The position numbers were made by a program, and so were the translations under genes. 30,848 nucleotides of DNA from UBA6544 sp049601975 (GTDB taxonomy: Bacteria > Pseudomonadota > Alphaproteobacteria > UBA8366), in NCBI GenBank assembly GCA_049601975.1, contig JBMYRC010000041.1:1-30848 (forward strand). The letters run 5' to 3'. Shown here one piece after another: positions 15,266 through 22,984 of the stretch (its first letter is position 1; every line of letters begins with the position of its first letter). The notes under the pieces were generated by a model that was not told the DNA's origin, did not search any database, and worked only from the letters and a program-made list of their open reading frames with translations.

Positions 15266-16638
15266 CCATCGTAGAGTTTCTCTACGAAACGCTTCAAGTC
15301 TTCAACTTTGGCAATTCTGACTTCGTTTATTTCCAAGACAATATCACCCGGTTTAAAGCCGTATCGAGCAGCGGGTGAATTCCGTTGCACGGATAGAACC
15401 ATCACGCCACTCGCATCGGAATCGATGCCCAATTCCGCCGCCAACGCTGGGTTCAAGTTCGCCACCTTGGCACCTAAAAGAGGATGCCTGCCTTCAAGAT
15501 CTGTAATATCGCGTGGTGGGAAATCCGGTGGCGGCACTAATTCCAAGGCAACCATCAAACGTTTTCCCTTACGAAACACCGTCAACTTTACCGTATCGCC
15601 GAGGCGTCGCGTCGCGAGTCTAAAGCGCAATGCCTGCGCATCTTCTATCTCATGCCCCCCGAGCCGCAAAATAACGTCGCCGGACCTCAGACCCGCATCG
15701 GCCGCGGGACCACCTTCATGGACGTCTTCGACCAACACGCCATATGGGCGTTCCAACCTGATCGCATTAGCGATATCCGGTGTCACCGTCTTTCCACTGA
15801 AACTAACCCAGGGCCGCACCAATGGTTTGCCGCTCACCGCACTGGAAACGATGGTCCGAACCATATTGCTTGGTACCGCAAATCCAATTCCCAGAGAACC
15901 GCCATTACGCGAATAAATTGCCGTATTTATACCTACAAGCCGTCCCGACATATCCACCAATGCACCGCCCGAGTTGCCCGGATTGATCGCGGCGTCGGTC
16001 TGTATAAAAAACCGGTAATCGGTGATCCCCACCGTCGTGCGCGCCAAAGCCGATACGATACCGCTCGTCACCGTGCGGCCCACACCAAATGGATTCCCCA
16101 ACGCCAATACCAAATCGCCCACTTCAAGATCGTCGGAATCCGAAAACGCAACCATCGGCAATTTTTCGCCATTCACATCTATCCGCAGGACCGCGATGTC
16201 CGTGCGTTTATCCTTAAGCAACAAAGTCGCATCAAATTCGCGGCGGTCGGAGAGCACCACTTTTATATCATTAGCATCCTTGATGACATGATTGTTGGTG
16301 ACGATGATCCCGTCGGCCCCAACGATGACACCGGAGCCAAGTGAATTTTCAACTCGGCCGCTGTTTCCACCGTCGCCGCCAAACGGCAATTGTTCGCCGA
16401 AAAACCTGCGGAAAAAGGGATCGTTGAATACCCAACCTTGCCGCTGCTCGACGACCTTCCGACGAGCAAAGATATTGACGACCGCAGGGCCCGTCTTTCG
16501 TACGATCGGCGCGAAGGACAACTTTATCTCCGCACCACTGCTGGGAGCAGCGCGCGCCTGCGCCAAGAGTTCGGATGCGTTACCGAGCGCAATTAGCGCC
16601 AAGCCCACCGCAATACATTTCAAAGAATTTCTTTGCAT
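15211..16638 (-). CDS. degP: Do-family periplasmic serine protease (DegP/DegQ/MucD type)
   Basis: This 475-residue Do-family endopeptidase degrades misfolded envelope proteins and may act as a chaperone. A signal peptide covers about residues 1-30 (hydrophobic CIAVGLALIALG, likely cleavage near QARA). The trypsin-like domain carries the triad H117 (TNNHV), D147 (TDIAVL) and S223 (NPGNSGGAL). PDZ1 follows at about 265-355 (YGVLVEDVHEGGPAADAGLRSGDVILRL) and PDZ2 at about 380-470 (SPAARYGFKPGDIVLEIN). It lies just after the rplQ terminator and overlaps rarA. A -35/-10 pair is not clear in the 101-bp upstream gap, and the ribosome binding site is weak. DegP, DegQ and MucD cannot be told apart from sequence alone. 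Confidence 0.92.
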   Translation of the reverse strand: MQRNSLKCIAVGLALIALGNASELLAQARAAPSSGAEIKLSFAPIVRKTGPAVVNIFARRKVVEQRQGWVFNDPFFRRFFGEQLPFGGDGGNSGRVENSLGSGVIVGADGIIVTNNHVIKDANDIKVVLSDRREFDATLLLKDKRTDIAVLRIDVNGEKLPMVAFSDSDDLEVGDLVLALGNPFGVGRTVTSGIVSALARTTVGITDYRFFIQTDAAINPGNSGGALVDMSGRLVGINTAIYSRNGGSLGIGFAVPSNMVRTIVSSAVSGKPLVRPWVSFSGKTVTPDIANAIRLERPYGVLVEDVHEGGPAADAGLRSGDVILRLGGHEIEDAQALRFRLATRRLGDTVKLTVFRKGKRLMVALELVPPPDFPPRDITDLEGRHPLLGAKVANLNPALAAELGIDSDASGVMVLSVQRNSPAARYGFKPGDIVLEINEVRIAKVEDLKRFVEKLYDGWNLKLRRGNRLINVRIG

Positions 16639-16685
16639 CCCGCTATCTATTCACGGTCGCGCAAGGATACAAGCCCCGATACGGC

Positions 16686-16714
16686 AAAGAAAAAGGCCGG
16701 CATAAGCCGACCTT
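16686..16714 (-). terminator. Rho-independent terminator after rplQ
   Basis: On the minus strand AAGGTCGGC (16706-16714) pairs with GCCGGCCTT (16693-16701) around a TTAT loop, nine pairs including one G-T wobble. It is followed by TTTTTCTTT. It begins 26 bp past the rplQ stop and would end the ribosomal transcript, insulating degP. Confidence 0.85.
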
Positions 16715-16739
16715 TTGAATTCCACGAAAAGATTTGGAA

Positions 16740-17159
16740 TTATGCCGCTTCTTCCGTCAACTCTTCCGGCAACGATCCAGAGTCGAGTCCCTTGGCGTCT
16801 TCATCACGTTCCACCAGTTCAATCACGGCCATCGGCGCGGTATCACCATAACGGTAGCCCGCTTTCAAAACACGGATATACCCGCCACTGCGTTCCGCAT
16901 AACGTTCAGCCAACGTATCGAACAGTTTCGCTGTCGTCGCATCGTCGCGCAGCATCGCAAACACTCGGCGACGATCATGTAACCGGCCACGCTTACCGAG
17001 CGTAATCAACTTCTCCACAATCGGACGCAAATCCTTCGCTTTCGGCAGCGTCGTCGTGATCTGCTCGTGCTTGATCAAAGCAGCAGCCATATTCGAGAAC
17101 ATCGCCTTGCGATGCTCTTTCGTCCGGTTCAACTTACGACCGCTCATACGATGTCGCAT
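16740..17159 (-). CDS. rplQ: 50S ribosomal protein L17
   Basis: L17 binds domain III of 23S rRNA near the peptide exit tunnel. The 139-residue protein has the invariant MRHRMSGRKLNRTKEHRKAMFSNM N-terminus split over residues 1-24, LIKHEQITTTLPKAKDLRP, and the GGYIRVLKAGYRYGDTAPMAVIEL core. The last 18 residues are acidic (DEDAKGLDSGSLPEELTEEAA region), a common alphaproteobacterial extension over the about 127-residue E. coli protein. It is the last gene of the ribosomal block, 32 bp after rpoA, with a terminator right behind it. Confidence 0.98.
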   Translation of the reverse strand: MRHRMSGRKLNRTKEHRKAMFSNMAAALIKHEQITTTLPKAKDLRPIVEKLITLGKRGRLHDRRRVFAMLRDDATTAKLFDTLAERYAERSGGYIRVLKAGYRYGDTAPMAVIELVERDEDAKGLDSGSLPEELTEEAA

Positions 17160-17191
17160 GATCGCAACTCCTTAAACTAATTGCCCGCTAA

Positions 17192-18208
17192 TTAGAACGG
17201 CTCTTCGAGCCGCTTTGCGAGTTCTTCGATGTTCTCCGGCGGCCATGTCGGAATTTCCATACCAAGGTGTAGGCCCATTTGGGTCAACACTTCCTTGATT
17301 TCGTTCAGCGACTTGCGGCCGAAATTCGGGGTCCGAAGCATTTCGGCTTCGGTCTTTTGGACGAGATCGCCAATATAGACGATATTGTCGTTCTTGAGGC
17401 AATTCGCCGAGCGGACGGAAAGTTCCAACTCGTCCACCTTGCGCAACAGGTTCTTGTTAAACGGCAACTCGGACGGACAATCCTCTTCGACGCGCGCTGT
17501 CGGCTCGTCGAAATTAATGAAGAGCTGCAACTGGTCCTGCAATATACGACCAGCGAGCGCCACCGCATCTTCCGGCGTCACGATCCCGTTCGTTTCAATC
17601 GTGACGGAAAGCTTGTCATAATCAGTGACTTGTCCAACACGCGTATTGTCGACCTTATAGGTGGCTTTGCGAACAGGACTGAACACCGAATCGATCGGAA
17701 TGAGGCCGATAGGCGCATCCGATGGCCGGTTCTGAGCCGCCGCAAGATAGCCTTTACCCGTATCTACGGTTAATTCCATGTTGAATTTGGCACCTTTATC
17801 AAGCGTGCAGATCACCAGCTCCGGGTTCATGACTTCAATGTCATGGCCGGTCTCGATCATCGCAGCCGTGACTTCACACGGGCCATTCACCGAAAGCTGC
17901 ATGCGCTTCGGGCCTTCGCCATGCATGCGCAGGGCGAGAGATTTAATGTTCAAGATAATATTTGTGACGTCTTCGCGGACCTCCGGCAGCGACGAGAACT
18001 CGTGCAGTACACCTTCAATTTGAATCGCGGTTACCGCCGCACCCTGCAGGGAGGATAACAAAACACGACGCAGTGCATTGCCGAGCGTCAATCCGAAACC
18101 ACGTTCCAGCGGTTCGGCGACGATTGTGGCCATACGTGCGGGATCGTGTCCACCTTGGACGGCGAGTTTGTTCGGCTTGATAAGAGCTTGCCAATTCTTT
18201 TGGATCAC
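17192..18208 (-). CDS. rpoA: DNA-directed RNA polymerase subunit alpha
   Basis: The alpha subunit dimerises to start RNA polymerase assembly and contacts UP elements and activators. The 338 residues contain the N-terminal domain (GFGLTLGNALRRVLLSSLQGAAVTAI over two segments, residues 33-58) and, after a linker, the C-terminal domain (ELSVRSANCLKNDNIVYIGDLVQ and NFGRKSLNEIKEVL, helix-hairpin-helix). Length is typical for the class. The start at 18208 is GTG, with GAGG 8 nt upstream. It is 97 bp from rpsK, the longest gap in the rpsM-rplQ group, and a hairpin lies in that gap. Confidence 0.98.
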   Translation of the reverse strand: MIQKNWQALIKPNKLAVQGGHDPARMATIVAEPLERGFGLTLGNALRRVLLSSLQGAAVTAIQIEGVLHEFSSLPEVREDVTNIILNIKSLALRMHGEGPKRMQLSVNGPCEVTAAMIETGHDIEVMNPELVICTLDKGAKFNMELTVDTGKGYLAAAQNRPSDAPIGLIPIDSVFSPVRKATYKVDNTRVGQVTDYDKLSVTIETNGIVTPEDAVALAGRILQDQLQLFINFDEPTARVEEDCPSELPFNKNLLRKVDELELSVRSANCLKNDNIVYIGDLVQKTEAEMLRTPNFGRKSLNEIKEVLTQMGLHLGMEIPTWPPENIEELAKRLEEPF

Positions 18209-18235
18209 AGTCGCAACCTCATTCTAACAGTAAAT

Positions 18236-18255
18236 GGAAGCGTCTATTCGCTTCC
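18236..18255 (-). other. Stem-loop between rpsK and rpoA
   Basis: GGAAGCG (complement of 18249-18255) and CGCTTCC (18236-18242) form a perfect 7-bp stem with a 6-nt loop on the mRNA, 28 bases before the rpoA GTG. ATTTACTG follows rather than a T-tract, so it is not a standard terminator. It could be an mRNA processing or stability element. Function is inference. Confidence 0.45.
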
Positions 18256-18305
18256 TCAGCCAATCTCAATTTGCGGCCGGCAACACATGCCCCGACCCGT
18301 ATAGA

Positions 18306-18698
18306 TCAAACCCGGCGACGCTTCGGCGGGCGACAACCATTGTGAGGGATCGGCGTCACATCACGGATGGCCGTTATATTGAAGCCCGCTGCTTGCAAAG
18401 CCCGCAAAGCGGATTCGCGTCCAGAACCCGGCCCCTTCACATTCACTTCCAACGTCTTCATGCCATGCTCCTGAGCTTTTTGAGCAGCACTCTCCGCCGC
18501 GACCTGAGCCGCGTACGGTGTCGATTTCCGGCTTCCTTTGAACCCCATCCCGCCAGCGGAAGACCAAGAAATGGCATTTCCCTGCGCGTCGGTAATGGTG
18601 ATCAAAGTATTGTTGAACGTCGCATTCACATGCGCTACGCCCGAGGTGATATTCTTCCGCTCGCGTCTGCGCACGCGCGTTGTAGCAGCCTTCGCCAT
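18306..18698 (-). CDS. rpsK: 30S ribosomal protein S11
   Basis: S11 lies on the 30S platform and helps shape the mRNA exit/E-site region. The 130-residue protein has GVAHVNATFNNTLITITDAQGN (near residues 20-41), SSAGGMGFKGSRKSTPYAAQ, and the signature VKGPGSGRESALRALQAAGF with the C-terminal DVTPIPHNGCRPPKRRRV. Length and sequence are standard. It starts with ATG 12 bp after rpsM. Confidence 0.98.
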   Translation of the reverse strand: MAKAATTRVRRRERKNITSGVAHVNATFNNTLITITDAQGNAISWSSAGGMGFKGSRKSTPYAAQVAAESAAQKAQEHGMKTLEVNVKGPGSGRESALRALQAAGFNITAIRDVTPIPHNGCRPPKRRRV

Positions 18699-18710
18699 GG
18701 GACGATCCTT

Positions 18711-19088
18711 TTACTTCGTGACTTTCTTCTTGCCGGCAATCGCGCGGGCCGGGCCCTTACGGGTGCGCGCATTCGTGTGCGTGCGTTGGCCGTTTACCGG
18801 CAACCCTTTACGGTGCCGGACGCCGCGATAGCAGCCCAAATCCATCAAACGCTTAATATTCATCGCAACTTCACGACGTAGATCCCCTTCGACAATGTAG
18901 TCAGTGTCGATGGCTTCACGAACCCGAATTACTTCTTCTTCAGTCAGGTCATTGACCCGGCGATCATCTGGAATGCCACACTCCGTGCAAATCTGGTTTG
19001 CCTTGGTGCGACCAATCCCATGGATATACGTCAAAGCAATGGAAACCCGCTTCTGGGTCGGTATGTTTACGCCTGCAATACGCGCCAC
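18711..19088 (-). CDS. rpsM: 30S ribosomal protein S13
   Basis: S13 sits in the 30S head and contacts the P-site tRNA and 50S bridge B1. The 125 residues open with ARIAGVNIPTQKRVSIALTYIHGIG in two conserved stretches, contain the RVNDLTEEEVIRVREAID helix-two-turn-helix region and the RRxVAMNIKRLMDLGCYRGVRHRKGLPV motif, and end with the basic tail KGPARAIAGKKKVTK that reaches the decoding centre. The start is GTG at 19088 with AAGGAG 8 nt upstream. It is the first gene after the strong internal promoter, about 100 nt downstream of the predicted start of transcription. Confidence 0.98.
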   Translation of the reverse strand: MARIAGVNIPTQKRVSIALTYIHGIGRTKANQICTECGIPDDRRVNDLTEEEVIRVREAIDTDYIVEGDLRREVAMNIKRLMDLGCYRGVRHRKGLPVNGQRTHTNARTRKGPARAIAGKKKVTK

Positions 19089-19190
19089 GTCTGATACTCC
19101 TTACGCCTGCCGTTATCTACCGGCTACGTGTAATTCAATAGTACATTGGGGTCGACAAAACCTGGCCGGGGGCCGCACCACTCCCGGAGC
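19089..19190 (-). other. GC-rich 5' leader of the rpsM transcript
   Basis: About 100 nt would separate the predicted transcription start from the rpsM GTG. The first third, on the minus strand, holds nested complementarity: CCGC...GCGG around CTCCGGGAG, then GGCCCCCGGCC, so it can fold into stable hairpins. In E. coli the rpsM leader binds S4, but rpsD is absent from this operon. Whether this leader binds a ribosomal protein is unknown. Confidence 0.35.
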
Positions 19191-19195
19191 GGCGG

Positions 19196-19223
19196 ATTAT
19201 AGGGTTTTGACTTCCCGTGTCAA
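19196..19223 (-). promoter_or_regulatory. Consensus sigma-70 promoter driving rpsM-rpsK-rpoA-rplQ
   Basis: On the minus strand TTGACA (19218-19223) and TATAAT (19196-19201) are both perfect consensus hexamers, separated by 16 nt. The promoter begins 9 bp after the adk stop codon. It would make the alpha-operon genes at least partly independent of upstream S10/spc transcription. The -35 and spacer overlap a dyad (19206-19224). Confidence 0.85.
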
Positions 19224-19224
19224 A
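19206..19224. repeat. Inverted repeat overlapping the rpsM promoter -35 region
   Basis: TTTGAC and GTCAAA are perfect 6-bp arms separated by 7 nt, covering the -35 hexamer and most of the spacer of the rpsM promoter. A repressor bound here would block RNA polymerase. No protein can be named from the sequence. Confidence 0.4.
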
Positions 19225-19232
19225 CACTCACA

Positions 19233-19877
19233 TCAAGCAATGATGCCTTCAATTGCAACGGTCACTTCTTCGATTCCCGCCATACCGTCGATCTCGGCTA
19301 ACAAACCTTTTGCAAGATAATACGGCACGATTTCTGCCGTTTGATCGTGATAGGCTGCCAAACGCGAGCGAACCGTTTCCTCGTTATCGTCGGAACGTCG
19401 GGAAAACTCCGTCGACCCGCACGAGTCGCAAACACCGTCCTGCTTGGGCTGCTGAAATTTATCATGATATCCAGAGCCGCATTTCGCACAGCTGTATCTT
19501 CCGGTTACCCGCTCTATCAAGGCTTCCTCATCAACTTTCAATTCGATGACTTTACCCAAGTTCAAGAATTTCGCATCGAGCAGTTTATTCAAAGCTTCAG
19601 CCTGCGGGGTCGTCCGCGGGAAACCATCGAGGATAAATCCGTTCCGGCAATCTGGCTTATCTATACGATCGGAGATGATCTGGATCATGATTTCGTCCGG
19701 CATTAGTTCGCCCGCGTCCATCACCTTCTTCGCCTGTTGACCCATCTCGCTACCAGACGCGACGGTCGCCCGCAACATATCACCGGTCGATAGTTGAACC
19801 AATCCGCGCCCATCTTCCAAGCGCTTCGCCTGTGTACCTTTTCCGCAACCCGGAGGGCCCAAAAGAATCAGGATCAT
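19233..19877 (-). CDS. adk: Adenylate kinase (zinc-lid type)
   Basis: Adenylate kinase interconverts ATP plus AMP with two ADP in the cytoplasm. The 214-residue long-form enzyme has the P-loop GPPGCGKGT (7-15), the AMP-binding STGDMLR (30-36) and DGFPRT (84-89) segments. Its lid contains four cysteines, C130-x2-C133 and C150-x2-C153 (YSCAKCGSGYH, GVCDSCGS), so it should bind a structural zinc, unlike the E. coli enzyme. The ATG at 19877 overlaps the secY stop (ATGA), the usual secY-adk coupling. Confidence 0.97.
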   Translation of the reverse strand: MILILLGPPGCGKGTQAKRLEDGRGLVQLSTGDMLRATVASGSEMGQQAKKVMDAGELMPDEIMIQIISDRIDKPDCRNGFILDGFPRTTPQAEALNKLLDAKFLNLGKVIELKVDEEALIERVTGRYSCAKCGSGYHDKFQQPKQDGVCDSCGSTEFSRRSDDNEETVRSRLAAYHDQTAEIVPYYLAKGLLAEIDGMAGIEEVTVAIEGIIA

Positions 19878-21220
19878 CCGCGCCTCCCACGTAAACGCGA
19901 TTTCTTGATCAGCCCTTCATATTGATGAGCCAACAAATGTGAATGCACTTGGGCAACCGTATCCATTGTCACCGTGACAACGATCAGCAAACTCGTGCCA
20001 CCGAAATAGAACGGCACGGCAAACTCATTGCGCAGCCACTCCGGAATGATACAGATCACCGCAAGATAGCCTGCACCAACGACGGTCAAACGAGTCAAGA
20101 CGTGGTCGAGATAATTGGCCGTATTCTTACCGGGACGAATACCCGGGATGAAGCCGCCATAGCGCTTCAAGTTATCTGCCGTCTCTTCGGGATTGAAGAC
20201 GATGGCTGTGTAGAAGAAGGCAAAAAAGACGATCAACGATACGAACAAGAGCAGGAACAAAGGTTGCCCTGGCCCAATCATCGCCGAGACCGTCGTCAAC
20301 CATTCTGGGCCGCGACCACCGGAAAAACTAATGATGCTGACGGGAAGCAAAAGCATTGAACTGGCGAAAATCGGCGGGATGACACCGGCAGTATTCAGTT
20401 TCAACGGCAGATGCGACGATTCTCCGCCATACATCTTGTTCCCTTGCTGACGCTTCGGGTACTGCACTATTAGGCGGCGCTGTGAGCGCTCTATGAACAC
20501 GATCCCCGTAATAACCGCTACCGCCAAAACCATAATGCTGATGATGGCAATCGTCGGCAGGGCACCGGTTCGGCCCATCTCCATGGTTTGTATCAAGGCC
20601 GCTGGAAGCTCGGCGATAATGCCCGCAAATATAATCAGCGAAATTCCATTTCCAACACCGCGCTGAGTGATCTGCTCGCCCAGCCACATTAGAAAGATCG
20701 TACCACCGACAATGGTAATTACAGTTGTCGCCCGGAAGAACAGGCCTGCGTTCATTACTGCGCTATTGCCGTTGCTGCCGGTCATGCCTTCCATACCCAC
20801 AGCCAGGCCATATGCCTGGAACGTCGCCAAGAGAACCGTACCATACCGGGTATACTGGTTGATCTGCTTACGACCCGACTCGCCCTCTTTCTTCATCGCA
20901 ATGAATTTGGGCGAGACCGCAGTCAGCAGCTGCATAATGATGGAGGCCGAGATATACGGCATGATATTTAGGGCGAAAATCGACATCCGCCCCAAGGCGC
21001 CACCAGCAAACATATCCAGCATCCCGATGATGCCGCCCTGCTGCTGTGAAAAAACGTCTCTCAAAACTTGAGCGTCGATACCCGGCAACGGAATATAGGT
21101 GCCAAGCCGATAGACCACGAGAGCCCCCAGCGTAAACCATATCCGTTTCTTGAGTTCGGTCGCCTTAGAGAATGCGCCGAAATTAAAGTTTGCCGCGAGT
21201 TGTTCGGCCGCTGAAGCCAT
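19874..21220 (-). CDS. secY: Preprotein translocase subunit SecY
   Basis: SecY is the protein-conducting channel of the inner membrane, working with SecE, SecG and SecA. The 448-residue protein has ten hydrophobic membrane segments. Conserved landmarks are RIWFTLGALVVYRLGTYIPLPGID near the first helix, the plug region MLDMFAGGALGRMSIFALNIMPYISASI in two stretches, the cytosolic loop with ERSQRRLIVQYPKRQ, and the C-terminal loop KRYGGFIPGIRPGKNTANYLD. It lies 24 bp after rplO and is coupled to adk. Confidence 0.98.
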   Translation of the reverse strand: MASAAEQLAANFNFGAFSKATELKKRIWFTLGALVVYRLGTYIPLPGIDAQVLRDVFSQQQGGIIGMLDMFAGGALGRMSIFALNIMPYISASIIMQLLTAVSPKFIAMKKEGESGRKQINQYTRYGTVLLATFQAYGLAVGMEGMTGSNGNSAVMNAGLFFRATTVITIVGGTIFLMWLGEQITQRGVGNGISLIIFAGIIAELPAALIQTMEMGRTGALPTIAIISIMVLAVAVITGIVFIERSQRRLIVQYPKRQQGNKMYGGESSHLPLKLNTAGVIPPIFASSMLLLPVSIISFSGGRGPEWLTTVSAMIGPGQPLFLLLFVSLIVFFAFFYTAIVFNPEETADNLKRYGGFIPGIRPGKNTANYLDHVLTRLTVVGAGYLAVICIIPEWLRNEFAVPFYFGGTSLLIVVTVTMDTVAQVHSHLLAHQYEGLIKKSRLRGRRG

Positions 21221-21244
21221 TATCTAGGTTCCCGCCCTATCGCG

Positions 21245-21802
21245 TCAGTCTTCGCTCTTTTCCGACGCCTCGTTGTCCTCATCGGACGGCGCGGCTTTTG
21301 CTTTGGTCTTTGTTTTCTTTGCCGGCTTCTCCGTATTACCGGGTTTTCCGAGCATAACGACCGTGCCACCCGCCTTTTCAACAAGATCGACAGCGGCTTT
21401 TGACGCGCCGTCGACCTCAATCGTCACTTTGGTATTCAACTCGCCATGCGCAAGGAGGCGAACGCCATCGCGCATACGCCGCACGATGCCGGAAGCGAGC
21501 AGAGCCTCGCCGTCAATTGTCTTCTTAGCGTCGAGTTTCTTCGCGTCGATCGCCTGCTGTAGGCGACCAACGTTTACTTCGACATAATTCTTGCGGAAAA
21601 TATTGACGAAGCCACGCTTCGGCACCCGGCGATACAACGGCATTTGGCCACCTTCAAACCCTTTAATCGTCGCGCCGGCCCGAGACTTTTGCCCCTTATG
21701 CCCACGTCCCGCCGTTTTGCCTTTTCCGGAACCAATACCGCGTCCAAGCCGCTTAGAGTTGTGGCGAGCGCCCTTATTGTCCGACAATTCGTGCAGTTTC
21801 AT
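21245..21802 (-). CDS. rplO: 50S ribosomal protein L15
   Basis: L15 is a late-assembling protein that stabilises 23S rRNA around the central protuberance. From the ATG at 21802 there are 185 residues, starting MKLHELSDNKGARHNSKRLG, then GRGIGSGKGKTAGRGHKGQKSR split over the glycine-rich arm, and GFEGGQMPLYRRVPKRGF. The C-terminal 33 residues are a charged Lys/Ala then Glu/Asp extension beyond the about 144-residue E. coli protein. The start has CGGAG about 10 nt upstream and family support; an upstream in-frame extension is not used. Confidence 0.97.
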   Translation of the reverse strand: MKLHELSDNKGARHNSKRLGRGIGSGKGKTAGRGHKGQKSRAGATIKGFEGGQMPLYRRVPKRGFVNIFRKNYVEVNVGRLQQAIDAKKLDAKKTIDGEALLASGIVRRMRDGVRLLAHGELNTKVTIEVDGASKAAVDLVEKAGGTVVMLGKPGNTEKPAKKTKTKAKAAPSDEDNEASEKSED

Positions 21803-21840
21803 GCTTCTATTCTCCGAGGGACGTCTGGCGACGCCCCAAA

Positions 21841-22026
21841 TCAATCTTCGACACGAACGAGGTGCTTGACCTTATCAATCATGCCACGCACCGAAGGCGT
21901 ATCTTCCAATTCCCGCATCCGGTGCATCTTGTTCAATCCGAGACCAACTAACGTAGCGCGTTGATCTTGCTGACGCCGGATTGGGCTGCCGGTTTGAGTT
22001 ACCCGAAGTGTCTTTTTACTAGCCAT
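21841..22026 (-). CDS. rpmD: 50S ribosomal protein L30
   Basis: L30 is a small 23S rRNA-binding protein present in many but not all bacteria. The 61-residue protein starts MASKKTLRVTQTGSPIRR and includes QRATLVGLGLNKMHRMRELEDTPSVRGM over two stretches, the complete family. The ATG at 22026 lies inside the end of rpsE, an 8-bp overlap, so translation is coupled. Confidence 0.97.
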   Translation of the reverse strand: MASKKTLRVTQTGSPIRRQQDQRATLVGLGLNKMHRMRELEDTPSVRGMIDKVKHLVRVED

Positions 22027-22594
22027 CGGCCTGTTCCTTCGCCTTGCCATTCGCGTCATCGCGACGGCCGACAATATCCCCAACCTTTTTGCCACGCTTG
22101 GCCGCGATCTGACGCGGAGACACGCAGGAAGCAAGGGCCTGGAACGTTGCCTTGATCATATTGTGCGCATTTGACGTGCCGATGGATTTGGCAACAACGT
22201 CTTGTACACCGAGAGCCTCAAAGACAGCGCGCATCGGACCACCGGCAATAATACCCGTACCTGGAGGTGCATTGCGTAACGACACCCGACCGGCGCCATA
22301 GCGCCCGTTGATATCGTGATGCAATGTGCGTCCTTCGCGAAGCGGCACTCGGATCATATCCTTGCGCGCCTTATCTGTAGCTTTACGGATGGCTTCCGGC
22401 ACCTCACGGGCCTTACCCAAACCGTATCCTACCCGCCCATTACCGTCTCCTACAACGACAATCGCCGAGAAACCGAAGCGGCGTCCACCCTTGACGACCT
22501 TGGCGACACGATTGATGGCCACCAGCTTCTCGACAAGATCCGGTCCGTCGTCACGCCGATCACGGCCGCCGCGCTCACTTTGCATTCGCGCCAT
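22019..22594 (-). CDS. rpsE: 30S ribosomal protein S5
   Basis: S5 helps form the mRNA entry channel and affects decoding fidelity. The 191-residue protein has the double-stranded RNA-binding N-domain (LVEKLVAINRVAKVVKGGRRF, FSAIVVVGDGNGRVGYGLGKA) and the C-domain with PPGTGIIAGGPMRAVFEALGV and NMIKATFQAL. A 20-residue charged N-terminal leader (MARMQSERGGRDRRDDGPD) and an acidic/lysine tail are typical of alphaproteobacteria. Confidence 0.98.
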   Translation of the reverse strand: MARMQSERGGRDRRDDGPDLVEKLVAINRVAKVVKGGRRFGFSAIVVVGDGNGRVGYGLGKAREVPEAIRKATDKARKDMIRVPLREGRTLHHDINGRYGAGRVSLRNAPPGTGIIAGGPMRAVFEALGVQDVVAKSIGTSNAHNMIKATFQALASCVSPRQIAAKRGKKVGDIVGRRDDANGKAKEQADG

Positions 22595-22609
22595 TACTTC
22601 AGTCCCTCG

Positions 22610-22972
22610 CTAAAATTTAAGACCGGCTTCGCGTGCAGCGTCTCCCAACGCCTTCACACGGCCGTGGTACAGATATCCGCCGCGGTCGAAAACAACCGTC
22701 TCAACACCCACCTTTTTCGCACGATCGGCAACCAATTTACCCACCAGTGCGGCGGCATCACGGTCAGCGCCGGTCTTAATGCCTTCCCGCAATTCCTTGT
22801 CAATACTCGACGCAGCGGCAACAGTCTTGCCGGCAACGTCATCGATGACCTGCGCATAGATGTGCTTGCTCGACCGGAATACGGACAACCGCGGCTTAAT
22901 GCGCTCGGCCTTACGCAACCGATGGCGCGTGCGCCGTTTACGGCGTTCGAACAGTTTCTTGTTATCCAACAT
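22610..22972 (-). CDS. rplR: 50S ribosomal protein L18
   Basis: L18 binds 5S rRNA together with L5 and L25 and attaches it to the large subunit. The 120-residue protein has the basic N-terminus (FERRKRRTRHRLRKA), PRLSVFRSSKHIYAQVIDD, and the C-terminal FDRGGYLYHGRVKALGDAAREAGL in two conserved runs. Length is standard. It lies 12 bp after rplF. Confidence 0.98.
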   Translation of the reverse strand: MLDNKKLFERRKRRTRHRLRKAERIKPRLSVFRSSKHIYAQVIDDVAGKTVAAASSIDKELREGIKTGADRDAAALVGKLVADRAKKVGVETVVFDRGGYLYHGRVKALGDAAREAGLKF

Positions 22973-22984
22973 CGTCGGAACCCT

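Noticed and set aside
16639..16685. Stress sigma factor promoter (heat shock or envelope type) for degP
   Set aside because: A CTTGTATCC-like element is present but no matching -10 at proper spacing could be supported.
18234..18881. Plus-strand open frame of 215 codons
   Set aside because: It is antisense to rpsK and rpsM and reflects their codon bias.
19232..19233. Loss of rpmJ between secY/adk and rpsM, and of rpsD after rpsK
   Set aside because: Absence of both from this operon is normal in alphaproteobacteria, so it is not a deletion event.
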